Shown piece after piece: positions 25,945 through 34,347 of a stretch of DNA of 57,829 bases (its first letter is position 1; every line of letters starts with the position of its first letter). Source of the stretch: Williamwhitmania sp. (lineage in GTDB: Bacteria; Bacteroidota; Bacteroidia; Bacteroidales; Williamwhitmaniaceae). The position numbers and the translations under genes were made by a program. The notes below the pieces were generated by a model. The model was not told the origin of the DNA. It worked only from the letters and a program-made list of their open reading frames with translations, and did no database searches. Location of the stretch: assembly GCA_035529935.1 (NCBI GenBank), contig DATKVT010000046.1, positions 1 through 57,829 on the forward strand, given 5' to 3'.

Positions 25945-27131
25945 CGGATTTTGATAGTAAAAATGGATACTACGGACGTTTTGGTGGAGCCTACATTCCC
26001 GAGTTGCTCCACGCTAACGTTGAAGAGTTGCAGCGCCGTTATACCGAAATAATGGACTCTTCGGAGTTTAAGACCGAGTTAGAAAGGCTGCTCACCCACT
26101 ACGTGGGACGGCCCTCTCCGCTATACTTTGCCGGCAGACTTTCCTCTAGCATCGGTGCCAAAATTTATTTAAAGAGGGAAGACTTAAACCATACAGGCTC
26201 TCATAAAATTACCAATGCTGTTGGTCAGGCTTTGCTGGCCAAGGCTATGGGCAAGCGCAAGATTATTGCGGAAACGGGTGCCGGGCAGCACGGAGTCGCA
26301 ACCGCTACGGTGTGCGCGCTAATGGGGCTGGAGTGCATTGTGTTTATGGGTAAAACCGACGTTGAGCGGCAGCAGCCCAATGTGCAGCGCATGAAGTTTT
26401 TGGGTGCCAAGGTGGTGCCGGTAACCAGCGGAAATGCCACTTTAAAGGACGCTACCAATGAGGCCATCCGCCACTGGATAAACCATGCCGAGGACACCTA
26501 CTACCTCATTGGTTCGGCCATTGGACCACACCCTTACCCCAACATCGTTCTCAAGCTGCAGTCGGTTATCTCCCAAGAGATAGCGGCCCAGCTGAAGCAA
26601 TTGGAAGGGCGCAGCTATCCCGACTACGTAGTGGCATGCGTTGGAGGTGGAAGTAATGCAGCTGGAGCTTTCAGCCATTTTATCGAGAATAGTGCGGTGA
26701 AGCTGGTTGGTGTGGAGGCTGCCGGATTGGGAACGGCAACTGCCGAAACTGCCGCAACGCTTGCCTGTGGGAGTGAGGGCGTCATTCATGGCTGCCGAAC
26801 CTACCTCATGCAGAGCAGCGATGGTCAGATTACAGAACCATACTCCATCTCTGCCGGGCTCGATTACCCGGGCATTGGTCCGCTACATGCTTGGCTGCGC
26901 GATACTGGTCGAGCCACCTACCTTTCAGCAACTGATGAAGAGGCCTTAAACGCCGGTCGGCAGCTCTCGCTTTTGGAGGGAATAATTCCCGCGCTGGAAT
27001 CGGCACATGCCTTGGCAGCGTTACCACTCCTCGGCTTGAAATCGTCCGATGTTGTGGTGGTAAACCTCAGCGGACGTGGTGATAAGGACATGGATACCTA
27101 CCTAAAATACTTTTCCCATGAACAGAATTGA
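25938..27131 (+). CDS. trpB: Tryptophan synthase beta chain
   Basis: 397 residues of the TrpB1 type. The PLP Lys90 is in [15 protein letters not shown], the carboxylate loop is ETGAGQHGV, the phosphate loop is [10 protein letters not shown], and Glu in GVEAAGLG follows. The usual N-terminal [14 protein letters not shown] is present. It joins indole and serine to make tryptophan in an alpha2beta2 complex with TrpA. It overlaps trpA by 14 bases. Confidence 0.97.
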   Translation: MLTDFDSKNGYYGRFGGAYIPELLHANVEELQRRYTEIMDSSEFKTELERLLTHYVGRPSPLYFAGRLSSSIGAKIYLKREDLNHTGSHKITNAVGQALLAKAMGKRKIIAETGAGQHGVATATVCALMGLECIVFMGKTDVERQQPNVQRMKFLGAKVVPVTSGNATLKDATNEAIRHWINHAEDTYYLIGSAIGPHPYPNIVLKLQSVISQEIAAQLKQLEGRSYPDYVVACVGGGSNAAGAFSHFIENSAVKLVGVEAAGLGTATAETAATLACGSEGVIHGCRTYLMQSSDGQITEPYSISAGLDYPGIGPLHAWLRDTGRATYLSATDEEALNAGRQLSLLEGIIPALESAHALAALPLLGLKSSDVVVVNLSGRGDKDMDTYLKYFSHEQN

Positions 27132-27888
27132 TACCCTATTCGAAACCAAGAAGGAGAAGATTCTGTCGGTATTCTTTACCGCAGGTCATCCTTCACTTAA
27201 CGATACGCCACCCATTATTCAACATCTTGAGAATGCGGGTGCCGACTTGGTTGAAGTTGGTATGCCCTTTTCCGACCCCATGGCCGATGGCAGTACCATT
27301 CAGCACTCCAGCAAGGTGGCACTGCAAAATGGGATGAGCCTCGAGGTGTTGTTTAAGCAGCTGGAGTTGCTCCGGCCAATGATTACCATTCCCGTGGTGC
27401 TCATGGGCTACTTCAATCCGGTGATGAAGTTTGGCGTGGAGCGGTTTATCTCCATGTGCCAAAAGGTGGGTGTTGATGGGGTGATAATTCCCGACCTGCC
27501 GCTCGATATTTTTAGGGAGAGCTACCGTGAGCAGTTTGTTCGGGCTAACATCCACAATATTTTACTGGCTACCCCAACGGCATGCAAGGAGAGACTTCAG
27601 CTGCTGGCTACCCAAACACAAGGTTTCCTCTATATGGTATCGTCTGGTTCTACCACCGGTGGTGGGTTGGAGCCATCGCGACTGGTGCAGCTGCAAACTG
27701 CCACTGGTGATGTGGGTAATAGAGCTCCTATACTAGTTGGTTTTGGCGTTAAGAGTCACGCCGATTTTGAAGCGGTGTCGCAGTATGGTCGTGGCGCAGT
27801 GGTTGGCTCTGCATTTGTTAAGTTGCTGGATGGTTCTATCAATCTTAAGGCAGACATTGAAGCCTTTGTTAAGAGCATTAAAGGATAG
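27118..27888 (+). CDS. trpA: Tryptophan synthase alpha chain
   Basis: 256 residues. The catalytic pair Glu46 and Asp57 is in [16 protein letters not shown]. The phosphate site includes [13 protein letters not shown] and [12 protein letters not shown]. It splits indole-3-glycerol phosphate and channels indole to TrpB. The family consensus SxxGVTG is altered here to SSGSTTGG, a variant seen in Bacteroidetes as far as I recall. A DAHP synthase gene follows after 55 bases with no terminator between. Confidence 0.96.
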   Translation: MNRIDTLFETKKEKILSVFFTAGHPSLNDTPPIIQHLENAGADLVEVGMPFSDPMADGSTIQHSSKVALQNGMSLEVLFKQLELLRPMITIPVVLMGYFNPVMKFGVERFISMCQKVGVDGVIIPDLPLDIFRESYREQFVRANIHNILLATPTACKERLQLLATQTQGFLYMVSSGSTTGGGLEPSRLVQLQTATGDVGNRAPILVGFGVKSHADFEAVSQYGRGAVVGSAFVKLLDGSINLKADIEAFVKSIKG

Positions 27889-27943
27889 CATTGCTTATAA
27901 TCTTCAAGTATTTTCTACATCTCCATTATAATCAATTTTCGAT

Positions 27944-28960
27944 ATGGTAATACAGCTTAAAAACGAGATAACCGAAGAGGAGTCCGGTCGCATTGCTACC
28001 CTCTTGAGCAGCGTTGGTCTATCGCATCGAGAGGTGGTGACACGTCAAGGGCGCTATTGGGTGGCCATTGGCACCACTGAAGTTGATATTCGCTCTATTG
28101 GAAGTTTGCCCGGCATTAAAGACATTCATCAGGTAACTGACAGCTACAAGCTGGTGTCGGGCATGTGGAAGCTCACGCCAAGTGCCATTCCGCTGGGTAA
28201 CGGAACCAGCGTAGGTAACGGCGACTTTGCCATAATGGCTGGGCCCTGTGCTGTGGAGAGTGAGGAGCAGGTGGCACGCGTTGTGGAGTTTTTGGGCAAG
28301 AATGGCGTAAAGGTGATGCGTGGTGGGGTGTTCAAACCTCGGAGTTCACCCTACTCATTTCGAGGAGTTGGTATCGAAGGGCTGCGCTACTTTCACTCCA
28401 TTTGCCACCAGCACGGCATTGCCGTAATTTCGGAGGTGATGGAGCCCGACCAGATTGAGGCGATGTATCCCTACATCGATATCTTTCAGGTGGGAACCCG
28501 AAACTCTCAGAACTTTAGCCTGCTCGATGCGCTCGGAAGAATAGATAAGCCGGTGATGATTAAGCGTGGCATTTCGGGAACCATCGACGAGCTGCTCTAC
28601 TCTGCGGAGTATGTCTTCTCGGGAGGTAATGAGAACATCATCCTTTGTGAGCGGGGTATTCGAACCTACGAGAAGGCTTACCGAAACACTCTTGACCTGA
28701 ATGCTGTGCCCATTCTTAAGCAGAAAAGCCATTTACCCGTGGTGGTGGACCCATCGCACGGAACGGGCATTCGGAATATTGTGGAGCCCATGGCGCTGGC
28801 TGTCACCATGTCGGGTGCCGATGGCATTATCATGGAGATTCATGTGGAGCCTGAAAAGGCCTTCTCCGATGGCATGCAGACGCTCTCGTTTAGCGAGGCG
28901 GAAAGGCTATTCGATAGGCTACGGCAAACTGTGCAGCTGCGACAGTCGATGGGGGTGTAA
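27944..28960 (+). CDS. 3-deoxy-7-phosphoheptulonate synthase, type I-beta with N-terminal regulatory domain
   Basis: 338 residues. The first 75 or so residues form a ferredoxin-like (ACT-like) extension as in Thermotoga DAHP synthase, which there gives allosteric control by aromatic amino acids. The barrel follows: MAGPCAVES (99-106), KVMRGGVFKPRSSPYSFRG, DIFQVGTRNSQNF, VMIKRG, ILCERGIRTYE and PVVVDPSHGTG. The enzyme condenses phosphoenolpyruvate and erythrose-4-phosphate, the first step to chorismate. Placed last in the trp operon, it would be induced with the tryptophan genes. Which amino acid it senses cannot be read from sequence. Confidence 0.95.
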   Translation: MVIQLKNEITEEESGRIATLLSSVGLSHREVVTRQGRYWVAIGTTEVDIRSIGSLPGIKDIHQVTDSYKLVSGMWKLTPSAIPLGNGTSVGNGDFAIMAGPCAVESEEQVARVVEFLGKNGVKVMRGGVFKPRSSPYSFRGVGIEGLRYFHSICHQHGIAVISEVMEPDQIEAMYPYIDIFQVGTRNSQNFSLLDALGRIDKPVMIKRGISGTIDELLYSAEYVFSGGNENIILCERGIRTYEKAYRNTLDLNAVPILKQKSHLPVVVDPSHGTGIRNIVEPMALAVTMSGADGIIMEIHVEPEKAFSDGMQTLSFSEAERLFDRLRQTVQLRQSMGV

Positions 28961-29307
28961 AATAGTGACGAGTGACGGAAGAGTGAATAGTGACGAAAAA
29001 GTGACAAGTGACGGGTGACAGAAAAGGCGATAGGTGTCGGGAGTCCTAAGACCGAAGCAGTGCATCGGACAGACAATCCTTTTCCATATTAGCCCCAACG
29101 GGGCGTAACTTAATAGACATGGGCGTCAGCCCATGGTATGGAACCCCGGCAAGAGCGAGCGGTGCACGCTCCTCCGGTGTTTAAGGCCGCATGCCTGCCA
29201 TGCATCGCAATCACCCCAAGGTAATTCAAACTGACATTTATATTCATTGCAGAAATCCAATTACCGCCTTCCATAATTTCTTTTTGGCACCCTTCTGTGC
29301 ACTAATA
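28961..29307. repeat. Intergenic region with GTGAC-rich tract and repeat copy A
   Basis: The first 60 bases hold at least six degenerate GTGAC units in tandem (28966-29020). From about 29089 to 29222 lies a copy of a mosaic intergenic repeat: AGCCCCAACGGGGCG, the hairpin CATGGGC-GTCA-GCCCATG (29118-29135), GAGCGAGCGGTGCACG, then CATGCCTGCCATGCATCGCAA. Copies in the opposite orientation are at 31627-31760, 32714-32846 and 33962-34123. No gene is seen here. Confidence 0.7.
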
Positions 29308-29345
29308 AAAAACGGCGGTAAGGATTGCTCCCTGCCGCCGTTTTT
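29308..29345. terminator. Bidirectional terminator between DAHP synthase region and S9 peptidase
   Basis: AAAAACGGCGG pairs with CCGCCGTTTTT across 16 bases that can add a short AGG/CCT stem. A-rich and T-rich flanks on the two sides allow use on both strands. It lies 24 bases after the S9 peptidase stop. Confidence 0.85.
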
Positions 29346-29368
29346 GGCATTATCAATTCCTTTCGGAG

Positions 29369-31489
29369 TTATTTTTTTAGATACTTATCGAGCCATGCGA
29401 AGAACTCACGCTGCCAGATAACCGAATCTTGCGGCTTGCTTACAAAGTGAGTTTCGTTGGGGAATACCAGCAACTTGCTGGGGATACCCCTTAGCTGAGC
29501 GGCATTAAAGGCTTGCAGACCTTCGGTGTATGGAATTCTGAAGTCGTTCTCACCCTCAATAATCATGATGGGCGTATCCCACTTATCAACCAGCTTGTGA
29601 GGGCTGTTGGCGTAGGTGCGCTGTGCCACCTTGTTATTCTTGTCCCAGTATGGGCCACCAAAGTCGTGGTTCGGGAACCAAGTCTCCTCGGTTTCGGCAT
29701 AGAAGCTCTCGAGGTTATACATGCCGCAGTGTGCAATAAATACCTTGAATCGCTTCTGGTGAACACCGGCGAGGTAGTAAACGGAATATCCACCATAGCT
29801 GGCACCAACGCAACCAAGGCGGTTGGCATCAACCCAAGGCTCCTTCTTTACATCATCGATGGCGCTCAGGTAGTCCTTAATGTTCTGACCGCTGTAGTCG
29901 CCCGAAATTTGTGCATTCCATGCCTGACCAAATGAAGGCACACCGCGGCGGTTGGGAGCCACAATTACGTAGTTGTTGGCAGCCATAATTTGGAAGTTCC
30001 AACGGTAGCTCCAGAACTGGCTAACGGTGCTCTGTGGACCACCTTGGCAGTATAGCAGTGCGGGGTAAACCTTGGTGCTGTCGAAGTTGGGTGGAAGAAT
30101 TACCCAGGTGAGCATTTCCTTGCCATCGGTGGTTTTAATCCAACGCTCAACTGACTTACCCATCTTAATGTGCTGGTAGATATGTTCGTTGGTAAAGGTA
30201 AGCTGCTTTTCGGCACCAGTGGTAGGATCAACGCGGAACAGCTCGGGTGCCATGCTCATGGACATCTTCTCGCCGATAAGTACGCCGCCCTGCATTTGGC
30301 AAAGGGTGTAGTCGTGCATTCCCTTGGTGATCTGGGTAATCTGCTTGGTGTCGATGTTAATTTTGTAGAGTTGCTCTGTAGCTTTAACGCCGCTTACAAA
30401 GTAGAGGTCCTTGCTGTTGCCATCCCAGCTAAACTGCTCCACGTCCTGATCGAAACCCTTGGAGAGGTAGTCGGTGGTGCCAGTGGCCATATCCATTACA
30501 AACAGACGCTTCTGATCCGACTCGTAGCCTGGGGTAGCCATGCTCCACCAAGCCAAGTACTTTCCATCGGGGGAGAAAACAGGGCTGCGATCATAGCCGG
30601 GGAAGGTGGGGGTGAGGTTCTTGGTTTCACCCGATTCTAGGTTGTAGAGGTAAATGTCGGAGTTGGTGCTTATGGCGTACTCCTTACCCGTTAGCTTCTT
30701 GGAGGCGTAAATAATCTCCTTGCTGTCGGGGCTCCACTGTATCTCGGCTATGTCGAAGTCGGGAGCAATGGGGGTATCCCACATCTCGTCCTTGTTGATG
30801 TCTTTAGGGTCACCTACAATGCCGTTGGCAAAGTCGGCTACAAATACATGGCTGTAGGAGCCGTTATCCCAAACGTTCCAGTGGCGGTACATTAGGTGGT
30901 CGTAGATGCGCACCTTGGCGTCGGGCATATCGGGGTAAATGTCGTCCTTGGTCTTCTCCACTTTAACATCCTGTGTGTAGAAAATTTTGGCGCCGTTGGG
31001 TGAGATGCTAAAGCCGTTGATGTCGGAGTCGCCGTGGGAGAGCTGCGCGAGGTTGGTGCCTTCAGACGAAACTGACCAGAGCTGCTGGCTGCCGCCACGG
31101 GTGGATAGGAAGTAGATGGTCTTGCCATCGGCACTCCACTGTGGGTTCGACTCGGAGCCCTGCTCGTCGGTGAGCTTAATGGGCTGACCGCCGTCGGTGG
31201 ATACCTTGTAGAGGTCGGTAACGCCCTTATCCTGCTTAAGGTTGTAATAGGTAACGGTGTAGGCCAGTTCCTTGCCATCGGGGGAGAGCACTGGCGATTC
31301 CACGCGGCCAAACTTCCACATAATTTCGGGGGTAAGAATACCCTTGGTTGCCTCATCGGCGGTGAGGGATGTGTCTATGGTTACCGTGGTGGTAGCCGCT
31401 GCCTGCTTGTCGGTGCCTTTGTTGCACGACCCGAGTGTTGTCATTAGCGCTATTGCCATTAACGTTAACGTTATTGTTGACTTTTTCAT
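29369..31489 (-). CDS. S9 family prolyl-oligopeptidase-type lipoprotein peptidase (paralog 1)
   Basis: 706 residues. Lipobox LGS-C gives a lipidated Cys22. A TolB/PD40-type beta-propeller (about 55-420, repeats such as SPVLSPDGKELAYTV and NPQWSADGKTIYFLS) precedes an alpha/beta-hydrolase domain. The catalytic triad is Ser564 in GASYGGY, Asp649 in EGENDFR and His681 in NETHF. The architecture fits dipeptidyl-peptidase 5 or acylaminoacyl-peptidase types, which trim peptides in the periplasm of asaccharolytic Bacteroidetes. It has a close paralog at 41001-43097 with the same layout. Exact specificity is not readable. Confidence 0.92.
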   Translation of the reverse strand: MKKSTITLTLMAIALMTTLGSCNKGTDKQAAATTTVTIDTSLTADEATKGILTPEIMWKFGRVESPVLSPDGKELAYTVTYYNLKQDKGVTDLYKVSTDGGQPIKLTDEQGSESNPQWSADGKTIYFLSTRGGSQQLWSVSSEGTNLAQLSHGDSDINGFSISPNGAKIFYTQDVKVEKTKDDIYPDMPDAKVRIYDHLMYRHWNVWDNGSYSHVFVADFANGIVGDPKDINKDEMWDTPIAPDFDIAEIQWSPDSKEIIYASKKLTGKEYAISTNSDIYLYNLESGETKNLTPTFPGYDRSPVFSPDGKYLAWWSMATPGYESDQKRLFVMDMATGTTDYLSKGFDQDVEQFSWDGNSKDLYFVSGVKATEQLYKINIDTKQITQITKGMHDYTLCQMQGGVLIGEKMSMSMAPELFRVDPTTGAEKQLTFTNEHIYQHIKMGKSVERWIKTTDGKEMLTWVILPPNFDSTKVYPALLYCQGGPQSTVSQFWSYRWNFQIMAANNYVIVAPNRRGVPSFGQAWNAQISGDYSGQNIKDYLSAIDDVKKEPWVDANRLGCVGASYGGYSVYYLAGVHQKRFKVFIAHCGMYNLESFYAETEETWFPNHDFGGPYWDKNNKVAQRTYANSPHKLVDKWDTPIMIIEGENDFRIPYTEGLQAFNAAQLRGIPSKLLVFPNETHFVSKPQDSVIWQREFFAWLDKYLKK

Positions 31490-31918
31490 TGATATGTTGG
31501 TGTTAGGATTTGCGGCGTAAAGTATCGTATTTTTTTGGAAGATGGAAATTTTTTGGCAAGGGAATTAGGGGATTAGGTTGATAAGGGGGTAGGCTATAGG
31601 CTGCCGCAGGGCAGATTCATTTAGCCCTCTTTCGTAGTTACCGTGCATAAAACAATTTGAAAATTTGACAATTTGAGAATGATGGAGCAGTTAATACCTT
31701 TCGTGGTTGCGGTACATGGTAGGTTCATCGCATTGAACACCATGCCAGCGTCCACTGCCCGTTCGTTTTGTTGCTTAGCCGTAGGCGATGAAGTATTGTA
31801 GTAAGGGGTAATCCAAAAAAAGATAATACTCCGTAGGAGTTTTACATGATTGCTGATTTGCTGAGGTGGTTTTTTGCATGGCACTGGAGGAGTCAAACGT
31901 TGGCAGAGTATAATTGAT
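31490..31918. repeat. Intergenic region with repeat copy C and module 2
   Basis: From 31627 to 31760 there is an inverted copy of the mosaic repeat (ATAAAACAATTTGA, GGAGCAGTTAATACCTTTCG, GGTACATGGTAGG, GCATTGAACACCA). Next to it, 31776-31846 carries a second module (GCCGTAGGCGATGAAGTATT, GTAAGGGGTAATCCA, CTCCGTAGGAG). Both recur at 32.7-32.9 kb and in part at 34 kb. The minus-strand frame at 31621-31896 is made of these repeats and is not a gene. Confidence 0.7.
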
Positions 31919-32308
31919 TTATTCCTTGGTCAGATTTTCAATTGTCTTGAGAAATTGCTCTACCTGAGGAATTAGCTCTACTACATTTTCTTTTTCAAAA
32001 TCAAAAAAATCACCATAATCCCCCTTTTGTCTGTAATCAAAAAGATCGGTGTAGAGAATCCCTAGTGATTTATCAATTCTTCCTGTTTTGATAAAATGCA
32101 GTGCAAATTGAGTTTTCACTCCACTGTGAGTGTGGCTGTTTATGTCGTGCTTTGCAAAAAGAGCTAGAACTGCATAAAAACAAGCATAGTAAAGCCGATT
32201 AATGGATGAATTCCAACTTTGCAATTCCGCTAGGGCTTTTGCATCGTCGAATGTTCTCCATGCTCTTTCGATGCGGTAGGCAATATATTCTTCCCGTGTG
32301 TTTGGCAT
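31919..32308 (-). CDS. HEPN domain protein
   Basis: 129 residues, all-helical. The typical first HEPN helix is INRLYYACFYAVLALFAKHD (37-55), and the end carries DYRQKGDYGDFFDF (91-104), common in HEPN proteins paired with minimal nucleotidyltransferases. The R-x4-6-H RNase motif of HepT-type toxins is not visible: Arg93 is not followed by His. This member may therefore be a non-RNase partner. It starts 4 bases after the nucleotidyltransferase gene upstream, so the two form an operon. Such pairs act as toxin-antitoxin or stress modules in some bacteria. Confidence 0.85.
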   Translation of the reverse strand: MPNTREEYIAYRIERAWRTFDDAKALAELQSWNSSINRLYYACFYAVLALFAKHDINSHTHSGVKTQFALHFIKTGRIDKSLGILYTDLFDYRQKGDYGDFFDFEKENVVELIPQVEQFLKTIENLTKE

Positions 32309-32312
32309 GCTT

Positions 32313-32630
32313 TTAAAGCGCTATTCCTTCGTTAGCAACATTTTTGTATAGCGGCGTCATCCAGAATTTGGATTTCCACTCCTGCTTGTTATATACAAAG
32401 GTAGAAAAGGCTTCTCCAATCTCAAGTTCAAGGTCAAAGAGCTTATGCCGAAATGTCTTCTCTATTTCAATATCGGCTTTCGAATTTACGAGTATTAATA
32501 TGTCCCAGTCGGAGTCCGGTCGCTCTTCCCCTCTTGCCCGGGAGCCATAGAGAATGACGTCAGCCGTCGGGTCAATTTCGTTGACCTGCATTTTAATCAT
32601 CGACATCACTATTTCCTTATGGTTCTTCAT
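32313..32630 (-). CDS. Minimal nucleotidyltransferase (MNT) partner of HEPN protein
   Basis: 105 residues of the polymerase-beta superfamily. GSRARG (29-34) and the metal-binding DSDWD (39-43, Asp41 and Asp43) give the intact GS-x10-D-x-D signature. A later acidic position is in LELEIG. In the characterised MntA/HepT pair the MNT modifies the HEPN toxin with AMP groups. This gene is first in the operon with the HEPN gene and sits between copies of the mosaic intergenic repeat, so the module may be a recent arrival. Confidence 0.88.
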   Translation of the reverse strand: MKNHKEIVMSMIKMQVNEIDPTADVILYGSRARGEERPDSDWDILILVNSKADIEIEKTFRHKLFDLELEIGEAFSTFVYNKQEWKSKFWMTPLYKNVANEGIAL

Positions 32631-33156
32631 GTAACAAAGGTAATAAAAAAATTATTGGCGGTTGAGGCTCACTCTCTAACGATGCCAAGCAGATAGAATT
32701 CTTTATCTAACTCCCTTTCGGTGGTTGCGGTGCATGGTAGGTTCACCGCATTGAACACCAAACCATCGTGCACCGCTCTCTCCTTATGGGTGTATTCCAC
32801 CATGGGCTGACGCCCATGGCTATTACATATCGCCCCTTTGAGGCTAAGTGCAAAACTCTAAATTTTTGTGGGTTGAAATTCTTCGCCGTAGGCGATAAAG
32901 TATTTAGTAAGGGATAATCCAAACTACGTTAATACTCCAGAGTTTAGCTTGCGGGCAAAATATCCAACGGACACTGGTAAACCGAAAGGGCTGGCATGAT
33001 TTTAGCCTAGCAGATTATACCAATCTAAAACCCTGAACGGGTGACAGAGAGTTAATTATTGTTGGGTGTCTCAATCATTGTTTTCGTTCACGGTTGGTCC
33101 GATAAACCATTGTTTACTCCTTAATGGGTTGTATTAATTTCAGTTGGAGGATTATT
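32631..33156. repeat. Intergenic region with repeat copy B and module 2
   Basis: An inverted copy of the mosaic repeat spans 32714-32846: GGTGGTTGCGGTGCATGGTAGG, CACCGCATTGAACACCA, CGTGCACCGCTC, CATGGGCTGACGCCCATGG and CGCCCCTTTGAGGCTAA. Module 2 follows at 32884-32921 (CGCCGTAGGCGATAAAGTAT, AGTAAGGGATAATCCA). The rest up to the next gene shows no coding potential on either strand. Confidence 0.7.
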
Positions 33157-33741
33157 CTAAAAGGAGAGGCAACCGTAATTTTTTTCCCCAAGAAACTCAT
33201 TTACCTCGTCGACATTAAAATATTCAGGTTCAAAATTTTCTCCAAGCCATTCGATGGTATCGTTGTAATCCTCATGCTCCGGCTGCTGAATGGTTTTCAA
33301 CATTTCGGCATATCCCCACACCCCACCACAATCCTCCGGCGGGCAAGCCATTTTCCCTGCCACGCAGGTTGGGTATTTCCGGCCCTCCTCCACTGGAAGA
33401 ATCTTCTCCAGCGTAATCACATGTTCCCAGCCATCTCCAAAGTCGTATTCGTAAATCATCGTCTCCTTTTCTACAAGTAGTAAATCGGACACGCGGATTT
33501 TCTTCTTCTTGTAATCAATACTTTTAAAGTCATCCCAAAAATCATCGTCCGGTTGCCTGGCTTCGTAGAATTTTTTATCCTTAATGAACTGATGGAGGTG
33601 AGAGTTGGTCCACCCCATGCTGGTTTGAATTACCTTGTGAAGATCAGCCAGCAGCATGTCCGATGGTATTAGTAGCCGCCTCCATATTTTGGGCTTTGAA
33701 TCTTTTAGGGCTATTTGAATCTGATAAATTTGATTTGCCAT
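33157..33741 (-). CDS. pRiA4b ORF-3-like protein
   Basis: 194 residues from the ATG at 33739-33741. The family pattern is clear: YQIQIALKDSKPKIWRRLLIP at the start, LHKVIQTSMGWTNSHLHQF, a central YEYDFGDGWEHVITLE and CVAGKMACPPEDCGGVWGYAEML. The name comes from a plasmid gene; the biochemical role is unknown, although the family is common on plasmids and in mobile neighbourhoods. It is isolated between two repeat-rich gaps, which fits an accessory location. The Cys pattern C-x7-C-x4-C could bind a metal. Confidence 0.9.
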   Translation of the reverse strand: MANQIYQIQIALKDSKPKIWRRLLIPSDMLLADLHKVIQTSMGWTNSHLHQFIKDKKFYEARQPDDDFWDDFKSIDYKKKKIRVSDLLLVEKETMIYEYDFGDGWEHVITLEKILPVEEGRKYPTCVAGKMACPPEDCGGVWGYAEMLKTIQQPEHEDYNDTIEWLGENFEPEYFNVDEVNEFLGEKNYGCLSF

Positions 33742-34347
33742 GGCCAATTGGTTTAAGATTAAAGAAGAATAGGTTAGTAAAGAGTAACCTCAGAGTTATT
33801 TCCTATTAATTCAAATGAGCAATACACTTGCTAAAGGTAAGGAGAAATTGGAATTTTTTGTGTGGGTTTGCCCTCTTTTTGGGAAAATAGAAAATTATTT
33901 TCTGCCGTCAGCAAGGGGGTTAATGGATTAAAAATTGGTTGAGGGTGACAGGGTTATTTCATCTCTTTCCGTTGGTTGCGGTGCATAAAACAATTTGAAT
34001 ATCTGAAAACTTTGAGAATCCACCAGTGGGCAGACAGGTTTTGAGAATGGTGGAGCAGCTAATACCTTTCGTGGTTGGGTTCATGGTAGGCTTTCCACAT
34101 CGAACACCAAAAGAGCGTGCACCACACCCTATTGGTGGGGGTATTATTCCCTGAGCTGATAACATATTACCTTTTCAGGAAACGTGAATCGGGGCGAAAA
34201 ATGTTTCGCCCTTACATTGGATTAATTTATACATCGGAACACAAGAGACGCACGATCGTGCGTCTCTACCTCACATTGAATGTCGAATTTTTGATTAGCT
34301 GCAACATCTTATAACTCCCTTCCATTCAACAACTCACACTTCACCAA
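33742..34347. repeat. Intergenic region with repeat copy D and two palindromes
   Basis: Repeat copy D runs 33962-34123. Compared with copy C it has an insert of about 30 bases (CCACCAGTGGGCAGACAGG) bounded by duplicated TTTGAGAAT. Beyond it are an inverted repeat GGGCGAAA-AATG-TTTCGCCC (34192-34211) and a perfect 24-base palindrome centred on GCACGATCGTGC (34244-34267). Such palindromes recall the REP-like elements common in bacteria. The short open frames here are built from repeats. Confidence 0.7.

Noticed and set aside
28966..29020. GTGAC-rich tandem tract as a CRISPR array
   Set aside because: Units are about 8-12 bases, degenerate and without spacers; no cas genes are nearby.
31621..31896. 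Open frame of 91 codons on the minus strand
   Set aside because: It lies within intergenic repeats; words of the same peptide recur in the frame at 33959-34165 because the DNA is repeated, not because a protein is conserved.
33959..34317. Open frames of 68 (minus) and 65 (plus) codons
   Set aside because: They run through repeat copy D and the palindromes and have no family features or plausible start context.
29369..34347. Prophage or integrative element spanning the repeat-rich region
   Set aside because: No integrase, phage structural gene, relaxase, tRNA target or flanking direct repeat was seen; only short intergenic repeats and small accessory genes.
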